DNA from: Alligator mississippiensis
Lineage: Eukaryota > Chordata > Crocodylia > Alligatoridae
Direction: 5' to 3'
DNA: 64,000 nucleotides
Assembly: GCF_030867095.1 (NCBI RefSeq)
Contig: NC_081824.1
Location: 169,826,933-169,890,932, forward strand
The notes under the pieces were generated by a model, which was not told where the DNA came from, did no database searches, and was given only the letters and a program-made list of their open reading frames with translations. Positions 50,457 through 62,850 of this stretch are shown one piece after another (the stretch's first letter is position 1; the number at the start of each line of letters is the position of its first letter). A program made the translations under genes and the position numbers.

Positions 50457-53257
50457 GCCTGCTCTCAGCAGTGGGTGTGGAGCAGATGGGCTGGAGTAGC
50501 CGGGCAGCTGGGCTGTGTCTGGTGTGGTGGTCACGCTGGTTGCAGCATCTGGAAGGAGATGCTGCTAGTGGAGACTATATTCTCTCAGCACCTCTGAGGT
50601 TAGTTAAGTTTTGTTATCTCCTTCAAACAGCCTGAGAGATCAAGGCCTAGAGAGGAGAAAGTATGGGCCCAAGGCTGATCAGCTGGAGGTTAGAAGCCAA
50701 GAGATCATACTATGTACAGTGGGAGCATCTAGTACAGTGGGAGTCCCTATGTAAGACTGAGGCTTCTGTGATAGTCCAAACAGTTTAACATTAAACCTTT
50801 CCAAGAAGCTACTGCTGCTTCTTAGGGGGTCTGTGCTGGGCATCTTGAAATCCCTCATCAGGCATTTATTTTCCCCTTTTCCCTTCATGCTCTGAGCTGG
50901 TACATCTTAGTACCTGCATTTCTTCCTTACTGGAGATGGGTCAAATCCTGGTCAGTAGAAACCAGAGCTGATGTGTTACTAAGAAACTCTCCAGCTGAAG
51001 TCCTTAGGTCATTTTTCATCCCTGTGATATACGGCAAGGGATGCTAGCAGACTCTGGGACACACTAGCTCCATCCCTTTTTCCTGCAAGAGAGGGTGAGG
51101 AAGAACCATCCCTGTGTCAGGGGAAGGGGCATATGTGAAATGTCCAGGCAAATGACTCTTTATGTGGTCCCTCTTTCCTTCATAGGGGTTCTCATCTGGC
51201 TACCTGGAGATCCCTGATGTCTGGAGCAGAGGCTGAGCCCATCGTGGGCTGGGGAGGAAGGCTGCTCTCTTTGAGGGGTGCAGGGGCCTTGTTCCATTCA
51301 ACTAGCAGCTACTTCTCCCTCACCTTTTCTATTTCTGAGCCTCTGGATGAGGCTGTTCCCTGCTCTAAGGGAGGTGCAGAGCTTAACTAACAGATGAGAG
51401 AGCAAAGAAGTGACAGAGAGAGCTGGGAGATGTCCTCAGCCCTACTCTGGTATCCTCTTCTCCAGTCCCTCTCTCCTGGATGGGCTGGGCTGGGTGGACT
51501 CAGAAGACAGCTGACACGAACAGGGATATACAGTACAGAAGGAGTGGGGAGATGACATCCCCCTTTACCAGACCTCTGGCACCATCAGGGGTTCTGTGCT
51601 GCCTCTGGGGTTACTGGGGAAGACCTCAGCCAGGTGGAGAGGCAGAGGCAGATCAGGTGAGGTAGGGCCCTCTCCATGCTGGTCCAGTGTGGGCTGTGTG
51701 ATGAGCACTGAATGCTGATGGGATAGGACAGCCTGAGAGTTCATGCTCCATGGGCTGCTGAGTTGATACTGTACTTCTGTGCCCCATTCCCTGTTCACCT
51801 TGACCCTCCCAATGGCACTGACAGGCCCAGGGGGCCCTCCAGCTGCACATCACCGTCCTACTGAGTAACTCCCTGTGACTGATTAGCCTCTTACTGCTGC
51901 TGTAAGAGGCTAAGACACTTGCTGGCTTCCCAGCCCCTGAAGGGGGAAAAGGGAACTCCTTCCCTGCCCCCCCACAACACTGCAGCAAGGTACTGGGACA
52001 GGGGAAAGATTCCCCACACCACCCAACTTTCCTCTAAGGATTGGGCAGTGAGGAAGGAGTGCTTGAAGCCCACATGTGGGAGCTCTGTGAGTCACCCACT
52101 GATAGACACTCGGTGGGTAAGCTCAGCCACATTGACATCCCTGGGCTTGTCTGGCCATTTCTAATGGTCTCATCAACGTGTCAGAAACGGAGACAGCTCC
52201 TGAAAGCAACAGGATAACAATGGGATACACACAGAAAGGCATGCATGCCTGCATATATGCGTGCATGCACACATGCATGCACCCTCCCTCCTTACTTCCC
52301 TCCCTCTCTCCCCAGACATGCACCAGCATAGGAACTTATATTCACTGCAGAACCTAGGCCCAACACGCCAACAGAATGGGCTGCAACTGAAGTGCACTGC
52401 AGCACTTTCTGAGGTGACATCACCAATAGCCATCACCCATTAAGGTCAAGCCAAGTAAGCCCAAGCAGGTCAGTAAAACACCTGAAGAGTCTCAGCTTGA
52501 AAGTTCAAGGAACTCTGCTTTCCCACCCATTTCAGCTTTCAGCACAAGCGTTCAAGGAGGCAGCCAGCACTGAAGTCCTTGGTGTTCAAAACCTGAGTTT
52601 CCCACAGCCCTAGCAGCCAGAAATGACAAGGTCCTGGGTGGTCCTGGTGATGTTTTCCTGGTGAGAGAGGAGTGTCCTCTCCAGCCTTCTCTGCAGTGTT
52701 CTCTCCAGCACCACAGAGGAAAGTGTGGCTGATTTCCAGGGGCAGGAGTGCTGACAGCCCCCCATATCCCTTATGCTTTAAAATACAAGCTCCTTTTTCC
52801 CAAAATATTTAATGCATCTTAGCCCCATTTTCTAGCTGGCCTGCTTGATTCACCCCAGCACACTCAGCCCCCACCCCATTGCTATCCATAGACCTTCAGT
52901 GGGGCTGGGTTCATGCATGCAGTATTGAGGGGCTGGTATAAAGGTGGCCACTGCCAGCCAAGGTGGAGGGGCTGCTTCTGAAAACAGATCTCTTGGTACA
53001 GAGTCAGTGCCAGAGATATGAGAATCCACTCAATGGAATGAACAGGCACCCACTTACACAGACGATGGGCACAGCTTTCCCAGCAATGTGCAGTGAGCCT
53101 GTGGGTGTCCTTGCTGCAGAATACAGTCAAAGCAAATGGCTCAGCAGAAATCAAAAGGCTCAGACATTGCAATGGATGAGGATGGCATGCACCTGTCTAC
53201 ATATCAGCCCCCTCCCCACTATACCTGCAATTATACTGGAATAAATGCACTGGGTCA
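50457..53257. other. Intergenic DNA, no exon seen
   Basis: No exon recognised. A patch of alternating gcatgcatgc-like words lies at 52240-52282. Nothing else is assigned. Confidence 0.4.
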
Positions 53258-53931
53258 ATAGAATCATGGAGAATGAGGGCTGGAAGGGACCTCCAGAGGT
53301 CCAATCCCCTGCCTGAGGCAGGATCATCCCTATCCAGACCATCCTATGCAATCCATTATCTAAACTCTTCATAAAACTACCATCAACCCTGACACAACAC
53401 AGACATAATACCCACACCTGCCACCTGCTTCTATAAAAGGTTGTTAAGATATTCTCAAGAGATCCCAGGTAGAGGGCCATGCCCTCCACTGTAGAGGTTG
53501 CAAGAGATCCAACAGTCCATACCAGAGCTCATCCTGGGATGAGGAGGAAGACTGCTCTCTCTGAGGAGTGCAGTGGCCTCATTTCACTACACCAAGCCAC
53601 CTCCCTCACCTTCTCCATCTCTGAGCCCCTGTCTGGATCAGGCTGGCCCCTGCCCCAAGAGAGAAGCCAACACCCAATGCCTCCAAGGAAGGCTTAAAAA
53701 CACCCCAACACATGTAGCAGCAAAAGTGTGGGGGAGGAAAGGGCAACCAACAAATCCCAGAAGCATGGGAAAGATCCATAGTAGATCATGGACATAATTA
53801 CACCTAGATCATCCCTGACCAGTGGCTGTCCAACCTTTTGAACACCTCCAATGATGCAGAGTTCACAACTTCCCTAGGCAGTCTGTTCCACTGTTCTAAC
53901 AGTGAAGCTTTTCCTGATATCAGGAATTGGT
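53258..53931 (-). mobile_element. CR1 LINE 3' fragment (about 670 bp)
   Basis: It starts atagaatcatggagaatgag and ggaagggacctccagaggtc, and runs through aaactaccatcaaccctgac, caagagagaagccaacaccc and cagtctgttccactgttcta. This is one long 5'-truncated CR1 copy with internal decay. Confidence 0.88.
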
Positions 53932-55350
53932 GACATACACTGACATATAGAAGGAATCTCCCTGTAACACAACTGGACAATGATATGTCTTTGGGGCCTT
54001 TCCACTACTTCTGGTGGCAGGATGCCAGCCTTGTAAGGCCATCCCTTTGACCTGGTGTAGGACCCAGTGGATTAATTGCTAGTCAGGTCTCCTCTGTGCT
54101 AGGTGCTGTACTGATGCAGGGCAAGAGAGCTGCCATCTTGAGGAGTGGACTCTCTGCAGCAGTGGTGAGCCAGTGCAACATGAGCTGGGAAACCAGACTA
54201 GACAGACTCTTGATTTGCTTTGCTATCTATGGTAGGGGTAAGGACTAAGTGGCTCCTGGCTTTGCTTAGTCCAGGGAGAGCAAGAGGAGAGCTAGCAGGC
54301 TGGAGGGGTCTTCCTGGTAAGAGGGAATAGGCAGGGTCTGTTCCAGGCTGATTAATCCTACCTTTCTGATAAGACACAGCCAGAAAATGACAAACCTAAA
54401 GCACTAAAGGGGCCAGCCTGAAAGCAGGAAACAGCAGAGAGACCTGTCAGTGCTGCAGCAGAGCACACTGGCAGCCTCTTAATTATTGATGGTGTTTCTA
54501 AATAAATGCAGGGATGGAGAAGAGAAGGTTATGGTGGAGAGTGAGGAGCTTCCAGACGAGGGAGGGAACCCAAGAACGCGACTGTTTCAAAGGTCAGTCG
54601 TTTTCTGCATCTTTTTCCTCGTGTCTCTGTAAAACTCAGTGATATTTGAGCTGATGGATTGTCTTCCTGGTGCATCTTCCTCTTAGACCTGCCTGAGTTA
54701 CTGGAGGAGGGTGAGGCATGGTGCGGTGGGGGGAAGGGAGAAGGAGGGAAGGGTTCCTGAAATGCAGGATAAACAGCAGTGGCAGATTGAGATTTATTGG
54801 GGCCCTGGGCAAACAGAACATTGGAGGCCCCCCATCCTTCATTATAAACATGAATGTATCAAAAAGCATTAATAAATAGACCCATTAAATGTTTACACAG
54901 TGCATTAATAAATAAAGGACAACATGCAATGTCAAAATTAACTACTCAGATTTGGCACACACAAAACTAAATAAAACAACTGCCTTAGGAAAATGACTAA
55001 GATGCATGGGATTGCCATAAACATATAATAACACGAGAGGAAAAATGTTTTAGTTTAGTGGTCATGTAGACTCTTGTTTAACTATTTTTAATAGATATTT
55101 TACATTGTACCTACATTACAGTAAACTACTACAAGAAAAATACAGACCATACCTACCTTGAGTACGAGTCTAAGAATACCGTTAGTGATTCTTGCAATTA
55201 AAATAAAGCAGAAGGCCTACACAATACGTCTTGAATTTTTTTTAATCTTTCCTGAAACATTACATTTGTGCTAAACTTCCTATACTGTAAAGCTCTCTTT
55301 TATATAGCCATTACACTTGTGTTTTAATGCCACCATCAAATAATTATGTA
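53932..55350. other. Intergenic DNA, no exon seen
   Basis: At 54778 the words cagtggcagattgagattta and ggggccctgggc resemble a hAT left end, followed by AT-rich sequence; no right end was found. The stretch 54340-54540 is non-repetitive and may be conserved non-coding DNA. No coding exon. Confidence 0.4.
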
Positions 55351-55354
55351 ACCA

Positions 55355-55535
55355 AAATGTATAGATATATTGATATATACATACATATATACACACACGA
55401 TGTCTCTCTTTCTCTCTATACCTGTATTTCTCTCTATATAGATATCTATATAGATGTATACATACACACACACATATACACAATCTTTCTCTCTATATAT
55501 AATGTATCTCTTTAGGCAGACAGATAGACAGAGCT
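55355..55535. repeat. Simple-sequence region (TA/CA/CT)
   Basis: Mixed tatata, cacaca and ctctct runs with tatagatat words. Short frames rich in Tyr, Ile and Cys here come from the repeat. Confidence 0.9.
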
Positions 55536-58253
55536 GTATCTAATCAACCCCTGGAAGAGCTCACACTTCCCCAAACAAGCTGCCATCACTCGGGAGAGAT
55601 GCAGACACCTCTATCAGCAGCCTTATTTGGGGTCAAGAACTTCAGGAAGCATCTCGGGGGCAGTGGGATTCCCTTTCTCTGTGCCCCAAAGCAGCCCTTG
55701 GCAGCAGGACTAAAGAACTGCGTGCTGCCCTGCAGGGGGATCTGGTGTGGTGTGAGGTCAGTTTGGGGTTGCATCCCCCACAACACACTCCCCCGCAGAC
55801 ACTTGCATACAGACAGACACTCTGCACCCACCCTCAGCGGCACGGCAGCCTGTCGTGAGCCATCTGCCTGCCCTGTGACCTGACTATTGGGAGGGAGGGA
55901 GGGCAGGAGCAGGCTCCTTCCAGGCACAGGGATGAGAGAGAGACAGATCAGGTGGGCAGTAAGCAGCAGGGTTGGCAGGGATCCTCGCTGCCACCTCACC
56001 CTGACCATCCCCATGGAGCAGTCAGACAAGTTCCAGTACTTCACAGGACTTTCCCCTGCAGGATGGGGAGCACAGCAGGTCCCTGCTCCATTCCCCAGGG
56101 AGCCTCTGATTGGCAGGGGCCTCGGAGCCCGGGCTCAAGGGCCAGTGCATTAATCCATCCCTGCAACAGCAAAGCAAAGAGATGACAAAATGAGTGGAGC
56201 AGCAAATTCCAAACCATAAAGAACTCATCTGTGCCTATGTGAAAATATGGCTTGTGCAATCTCTGATGGGCCCCCTCTTCCTGAGCAGTGTATGGTACTC
56301 AAAGAGGGGAGCTTCTGCAGAAAGGCAGGGGAGAGATAGATGAGATCAAGGGAGCGCTCAGGCGGGGGTGGACTGTATGGTGAACTGGGAATTTTTGTCA
56401 GGGCCTTGAAATAAATCAAATCATAAAGAGAAGCCTGGTTAAGTATCTTCTATTTCCCTAGTATCTTATATCCTGGAGTCCCACAAAGCATTGACAACAA
56501 TCATTTTATGGTGAAATGCAGCTGCCTCTGGGGAGAGACATGGCACTCATTTCCAAAATCATAATGGCAACAGTTTGTATGAAGGCAGATTCCAGCTCCA
56601 GCTGGCTATGCAGGGCAAATTTCCAGCCACTTGGGATTTGGGCAGGGAACTGAGGTGACTGTCTCCTCTTGATAACAGTACCAGGGGATATTTAATGGCC
56701 ACCCGAGGTTGGGATGTCATTTCAGTATATCCTCCCAAAGCTCTCCAGCAGCAGAGTCCCCCAGCACTGAGGCACTGCATTCAGCACTGACTCAAGCGGG
56801 CTGGTTCTCCTTATTGAATTGGCCATAGTGTCCCCCTTTGCTCCCACAGAGCACTGGGGTCACCACAGGCTCAGGGGGGAGGGCTCCTTCATATGGAAGC
56901 ATCAGCGGCCTGTTCATGTGGGGCGACTATGGCTCATGTCCTTGCAGAGCTGAGCTCTGCTGAGAGCTCTGAGTGCTCAAGTTGTAGAGATCCAGGACAT
57001 TTGCCTCTACAGAAAACATCCCAAAGGTGGAGCCTGTCACGCTTAACAAGCACGTGGAACTGAACTAAGCAGGCCTCTTTTGCTGCTCCTAACCCTAGGG
57101 GGCCCTCGCAACTCAGATGAGTCTCCTGCTGTTTCGTGTAGCACTTAGCTTTAGTGCTAGAGAGATGGCTGTTTCGCAGGCGAGACTGCACAGCATCCAC
57201 TTTCCTTCTCCCAGCCAGAGAGAGACTTCTGCCCTGCATCTGACTGCCCCCCTGGGCCCATGGAGAAGGAGGCAGGCCCCCCCGTGCTAAGTCTCTGCTA
57301 ACAACACAAAAGATGGCACATGCTGCACACTCAACCCGAAGAGTCACAAACAAATTGCCTGCCCAAGAAGTACCTGCGACTCCCGTGGGGACCAGTGTAG
57401 GAGCAAAGGCACACGGTATGCCTGCTTCAGTCACACAATCTCTCTTTTTCTATGCACAGCTCCTTTCCTTGCCAGCACAAACCTGGGGGCAGAAGCTGAA
57501 TGACATGTTCACAAGACCCCAACAAATCTGTTGGCTGCAGATAGGAGAGACCATAGCTTCCACACATGCTGAGTGAGGAAGAACTAGACCCCTTCTCCTG
57601 CGGCACAGGCCTTTCTACCTCTTCAGCTGTGGGAGAGTGGTAGCATGAGCAGTAGTAGCTCCCTTAAACTCCCTGAGGGCTCAGGCACCTGAGGGCACAG
57701 TGCTAGGTACAAAAGCCACCAGGTTCCTTTGAAAACTCATCTCTTGAGCTCCTTCTTGGGACTTTTCATGCTATAATAAAGATGGGCTCATGGCAGGGGC
57801 CTTTACCCAAGGTCAGGGAGTCTCTGAGACTGGGGTTCAGGCCCTTCTTAGAAAGTGGAGGGAGAGTGGATTTACCCTGCATGGTCAGGGAACAAGGGGA
57901 GCTCACGTTACAGCCAAGCAAACTGCCCCGCTCAGCAGAAGGCCCAAAACTGCCAGCTGTAATTGGAGCTCAGGCAGGAGCTCAGGGTGGATGGTAAGGG
58001 CCGATCCCCCTAACCTGGCCAGTTGCTTGGATGTGAAGGGCACTCTACAAAGACAAGCTGCTGCGATTCCCTGGGAGCTGTGTGTCCCACTTCCCTGGAC
58101 ACTAGGCTACAGAAGCTTACATATAGGCCTGATCTGGAGAGATGCTGAGTGCCTGCAGCTCCCAACAATGTTCACAAGGGTGCCCAGCATCTCAGAGCTG
58201 GGCCCCGAGTTCTGCAGAAAAGGACAATCCAATATTCAAAGGCCCCTGGCCTC
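55536..58253. other. Intergenic DNA, no exon seen
   Basis: Relatively GC-rich, with several long but unsupported reading frames (for example minus strand 56934-57434). No exon, RNA gene or repeat recognised. Confidence 0.4.
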
Positions 58254-58350
58254 ACATCACAGAATCACAGAGAAGCAGGCCTGAAAGGGACCTGTATAGG
58301 TCATCTAGTCCAGCCCCCTGCCTGAGGCAGGATCATCCCTAACCAAACCA
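58254..58350 (-). mobile_element. CR1 LINE 3' fragment, short
   Basis: Reversed CR1 tail: cacagaatcacagagaagca, gtcatctagtccagccccct and gcctgaggcaggatcatccc. About 100 bp. Confidence 0.8.
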
Positions 58351-59836
58351 TGTGTGGTCAGTGGGGGCAGCTGGACCAGGGAATGGTTGTCCAGTGTCCC
58401 TCCTGCTCTCACTCTCAGTTTCCCTTTCCCTGCATGGATAGTTCACAGTGCTGAGCCATGACACTTCCTATCCAGTCTACTACAGCCCTTGGATTGCCCA
58501 TCCTCCCCTTCCCAAGGTGGGACATAGGCTTGCCCCTGGCTGGCTTGGCCTCGTCTCCCTCTGAGCCAGGCTGGGAACAAGTAGTGTGTTCTCTGACCCA
58601 CTAGGCCTGGTGCCAGCTGTTTGGCCTGATGGGGTCTGGTCAAGACGCAGTCAGTGTACTGACTGAACTGATGGCTCCTGGGGGAGCCGTTCAGTTAGAG
58701 CATAGCCTTATCAATGGAGCCTGATCCAGTCTGCTAAGTGGATATAAGGTGCTTTTAAACTGAAGTGGCCAAATCAGTGCACATTCTGTAGAAGCCATTT
58801 CTGAGTCATTCCAGAGCATGAAGTGCAAGTGACAAAGCCAGGGCTCAGCTGGTGTGTATGCGAGCACGTGAGCCCACGGGTGGGTGCTCACGCACATGGA
58901 AGAAGCCCTGGGTATGCAAGTTCAGGTGGGAGTGAATCCATGTGTCTATATAGGTATTTATTAGGACAGTGTGTGCAAGGGCACTAGCATGTGCAAGGCT
59001 GGGTGTACATGATTGTGTAAGGCTGGGTGTGTGTGCACTTGAGTTAGGGCAACTGTTCACCTATAGGTACATGCCTGTGAGTGGGAAAGTCTTAGTGTGT
59101 TTGTGCATGAGAGTGCGTGTTCCCTGTGTTAGAATGAGGTCCCGTGGCCACAGGGACCTTAAATGCACACAGCCTGCCTGCTCTAGTGCCTGGGTGTCTG
59201 GAAGTCCCAGTGATCATGTCTCTTGTAGTCTCCCTGGACAGATCTTTTACTTTTGCCACATCTGCATTACACTGGCATGGGACTGCTGGTGTAATGCAGA
59301 TATTTGATTGTGTGGGTTGATGTGTGCAAGAGCAGCTGAGTGAACCCTATGCAAATCTCTATGCACAGGAAACCCCAGCTGTCCTTTTGGGAGCACCAGT
59401 GTTTCTCCATGCTTCTCAGCAACTTCCCAGCACCTGCGCCCAAGCCCCTCTATACAGGCGATCACCAGGCAGCCCCTCCCATCCTGCCACTCTGCTGCTG
59501 CTGAGTCTGCGGTGCCAGCCAGCATGGAGCAGCTTGCTGCAAACCTGGCCAGGCTGGTCCGGTGCGGGGGGGAGGGGGGGGCGGGAAGGAGGAGAGAGAA
59601 GGGTGGGGCATCTGCGACACTCGGCTGCAAGCCCAGAAAATGCACATTGAAATCCACAGAGGGTGACGTCAGCCTGCCGGGGCTGGGAGTGAGGGCAGGG
59701 AGGCTCTCACAAAAGGAGAGACAGCACTAATCAGAGCTGCAGCCATAGCCAGAGTCAGAGCTGCCCCCTCCATGGGCCAGCATGCTCCCCTCTGGACTGC
59801 TGCTTGAGGATCTGAAGGAAAGAGACAGCAGCTTCT
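58351..59836. other. Intergenic DNA, no exon seen
   Basis: It contains a G-rich run at 59561-59583 and a TG-rich stretch at 58855-59120 with degenerate gtgtgc words. No coding exon is supported. Confidence 0.4.
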
Positions 59837-61680
59837 TTATAGTTTCATAGTTTCATAGTTTGTAGGGTCAGAAGTGACCTGAGGAGATCATGTAGTCTGA
59901 CCCCCTGCTGTGGCAGGAAAGAGTACTGGGGTCAAACAACCCCAGCCAGATGTTCATCCAGCCTTTTTTTAAAGACCCCCAGGGTAGGAGCCAGCACCAC
60001 TTCTTTTGGAAGCTGGTTCTAGGTCCTAGCTGCCCTGACAGTGAAATAGTGCCTCCTGATGTCTAGCCTGAAACCACCCTCCGCTAGCTTGTGTCCGTTG
60101 TTTTTTGTAACTCCTGGGAGTGCTTGGGGGAACAGGGACTCTCCCAATGCCTGCTGGTCCCCCTTGACTAGTTTATAGACTGCCACTAGATCCCCCCTCA
60201 GCCTTCTCTTTTGGAGACTGAACAGGTTCAGGTCCCTCAGCCTCTCCTCGTAGGGCCCGCCCTGCTGACCCCTGATCATGCAGGTGGCCCTCCTTTGGAC
60301 CCTCTCCATATTGGCCACATCCCTCCTGAAGTGCGGTGCCCAGAACTGGATGCAGTACTCCAGCTGCGGCCTGACCAGTGCCGCATAGAGGGGGAGGATC
60401 TCCTCCTTGGACCAGCTTGAGATGCATCTGTGGATGCACGACAAAGTATGGTTAGCCTTCCTGACCGCATCCCCACTTTGTCGGCCCATGTTCATTGTGG
60501 CATCGATGATGACTCCAAGATCCTTTTCTGTCTCGACACTGGCGAGAAGGGAGTTCCCCAGCCTGTAGGTGTGCTGCTGGTTCCTCCTCCCCAGGTGCAT
60601 TACCCTGCACTTGTCAGTGTTGAACCCCATCCTGTTCTCATCGGCCCACCCCTGTAACTTGTCTAGATCTGCTTGCAGCCTGTTCCTTCCTACTAGCATA
60701 CCCACTTCCCCCCACATCTTAGTGTCATCTGCAAATTTGAACAGGGTGCTTTCTACCCCCTCGCCCAAGTCACTGATGAAGATGTTGAATAGTGCAGGCC
60801 TGAGGACTGAACCCTGGGGAACCCCACTGCCCACATCCCTCCAGGTCAAATAAGACCCATCCACCACCACCCTCTGGGTGCGGCCCTCCAGCCAGTTAGT
60901 GACCCATCTGACCATGTAGGCATCAACACCACTGTCTCCTTGTTTCTTACTGAGAATGGGGTGAGAGACGGTGTCGAAGGCCTTCCTGAAGTCCAGAAAG
61001 ACTATATCCACTGCGACATCTGCATCCAAAGACTTGGTGACCTGGTCATAGAAGGCCACCAGGTTGGTTTGACAAGACCTGCCCCTAATGAATCCATGCT
61101 GGTTGCCCCTGGGCATAACCTCCCCTGCTGGTCCTTCCTGGACATGTGCCAGGATAATTTTTTCGAAAAGCTTCCCCAGGACCGAGATAAGACTCACAGG
61201 CCTATAGTTTTCTGGGTCCTCCTTCCTCCCTTTTTTGAAGATGGGGACCACATTGGCCCTTTTCCAGTCCTCTGGCACATTGTCTGAGCACCATGAGTGC
61301 TCATAGAGCTGTGCCAGAGGTCCCACAATGACCCCTGCTAGTTCCTTCAGCACTCTGGGGGGGAGATCATCAGGACCTGCGGATTTAAATACATCTAGTC
61401 CCTCCAGAAGTTCCCTGACAAGGTCCTCATTAACCGTAGGCCTAAGTGTGCCACCCACAGGGCCCTCGGGGGTGCCAGTGGGTGAGCCACCCTCCCTGAC
61501 ACCCCTTCTCCTCACTCCTGTGTGCCCAGGGGTGGAATGTGCCCTGATGGAGAGACCACCTGGCTTCCCATGGTAATGTTGCTGAGGTCCATGGATTAAG
61601 CATTGCCCTGTAGGGGGAGAAGAGAAGGAGGAAGCCCAATCTCTCATTGCCCTCTTACCCCCACTCCAAAGCCAGAGCCT
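59837..61680 (-). mobile_element. CR1 LINE, 5'-truncated, with open RT frame
   Basis: A copy of about 1.84 kb whose 3' end (59837-59861 on the plus strand) carries the tandem ctatgaaa terminus typical of CR1. Its reverse-transcriptase region is still open; see the CDS entry. The endonuclease domain and 5' UTR are missing, so it cannot move on its own. The 5' boundary is uncertain, about 61650-61700. Confidence 0.93.
60019..61647 (-). CDS. CR1 ORF2 remnant: reverse transcriptase (542 codons)
   Basis: This is the C-terminal part of the CR1 LINE polyprotein, which copies LINE RNA into DNA by target-primed reverse transcription. The frame is open from 61647 to a TAG at 60021-60019. RT blocks in order: KSAGPDDLPPRVLKELAG (about 88-105), NYRPVSLISVLGKLFEKII (147-165), FLDFRKAFDTVSH (217-229), SGVPQGSVLRP (274-284) and the catalytic FADDTK (305-310), then the thumb (LYAALVRPQLEYCIQFWAPH) and C-terminal region. 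The VLRP block usually reads VLGP, and the segment after FDTVSH is shorter than usual, so activity is doubtful. The first 70 residues do not resemble the CR1 I know and may be non-CR1 flank. No host role is implied. Confidence 0.9.
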   Translation of the reverse strand: MRDWASSFSSPPTGQCLIHGPQQHYHGKPGGLSIRAHSTPGHTGVRRRGVREGGSPTGTPEGPVGGTLRPTVNEDLVRELLEGLDVFKSAGPDDLPPRVLKELAGVIVGPLAQLYEHSWCSDNVPEDWKRANVVPIFKKGRKEDPENYRPVSLISVLGKLFEKIILAHVQEGPAGEVMPRGNQHGFIRGRSCQTNLVAFYDQVTKSLDADVAVDIVFLDFRKAFDTVSHPILSKKQGDSGVDAYMVRWVTNWLEGRTQRVVVDGSYLTWRDVGSGVPQGSVLRPALFNIFISDLGEGVESTLFKFADDTKMWGEVGMLVGRNRLQADLDKLQGWADENRMGFNTDKCRVMHLGRRNQQHTYRLGNSLLASVETEKDLGVIIDATMNMGRQSGDAVRKANHTLSCIHRCISSWSKEEILPLYAALVRPQLEYCIQFWAPHFRRDVANMERVQRRATCMIRGQQGGPYEERLRDLNLFSLQKRRLRGDLVAVYKLVKGDQQALGESLFPQALPGVTKNNGHKLAEGGFRLDIRRHYFTVRAART

Positions 61681-61699
61681 GGACCCTCAGTTGGACGTC

Positions 61700-62780
61700 C
61701 TTGCTTCTGCTTGGGGAGTGCCCTCCACAAAGTTACACACAACAGGGCCTGCCCTGAGCTTGCTCACTCCGCTAGGGGCTTGTCTGGGCTACTGCAGTCT
61801 GGCTTAGTGGCCCTTAGGGGGTGGCCACTGCAGACACTCCCTTCCAGTCATGATCTGGGCTCTGAAGTGCTAAACACAAGGGGAGCTTTGCCTTGCTCCC
61901 TCCTGGTGATGCTAGACAGGCCCATTGCCAGCCTTCTGGTGCCAAGGGTGTCTGTGCACTGATTCTGTGGCACTCAACTCAGACTCCCCTGCAAATGCCC
62001 CAAGCTTTGAGAGCCCTGTCAGGATGTCCCTGGGGGGAGAAATCCTAGGCACTGCTTTATAGACTAAGCCTGCTGGAATGGGCTGTTTTCTGGAAGGTTT
62101 CCTGGAGGTTTCCTTTGAAGGGGCTACTGGAAACTGCCCCCAAGCCTTGCTCCTGAGGATGGGCTGTGCATCTCATCTGTGTGCAGGTGGTGTTCCTCGA
62201 AACAGCTGCTCAGGTTCAGCCTTGAGGCCTGGGAGGATTTCTGCAGACCACCGTTGGAAGCCTTCCTGTAAGACATGCCAGAGACCTGTGCTCAGGACTC
62301 AAGGGGCTGTGGGGGAAAGACAAGACACTGGCTTTAACCAACCTGGGAGAGGAATACTGCCTGCTCCACACCCTGCACCCTGACTCTGAAGCAACACCTG
62401 CAATGGCATCTGCGGTCCTGGGAGCTGCCTTCCCTTCCCCTTGTTCTCCATTACACCAGCAGGGCGCTGAAAGCTCCACTACATCCTGCTGAACCTTTGA
62501 AGTCCTTCCTTCCTCCACCCATCACCTCTACCTTTCTTCCTGTGGGTCTGTGGTGTGCCTGGGTTTTTTGCAAGAGATGGATGGTGGTGGGGCTGAGGAC
62601 AGAAGATTTCCCATGCACGTGAACAGTCCTTCTGCTTCGCACCGAGAGCCTGGAAGGGGAAGGAATCTGATTTGGCATCCCCTTGGCTGGTTTTACCTTA
62701 CCTGGGCTGCCCCACAAGTGCTCAGAGAGTGAGGACAGACTATCCAAGGCAGCCCCTTTACCAGTGCCTGGTGCACAGAT
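61700..62780. other. Intergenic DNA, no exon seen
   Basis: No exon, RNA gene or repeat recognised. Confidence 0.4.
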
Positions 62781-62850
62781 AATCAGACATGTAAGGCTGG
62801 AAGAGACCTCCAGAGCTCAGCTAATCTAACCCCCTACACCAGGGCAGGGG
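62781..62850 (-). mobile_element. CR1-like LINE 3' fragment, short
   Basis: The words aaggctggaagagacctcca and ctaatctaaccccctacacc resemble a reversed CR1 tail, more diverged than the other copies. Confidence 0.55.

Noticed and set aside
56934-57434. 166-codon minus-strand frame
   Set aside because: GC-rich region, no recognised domain and no splice context.
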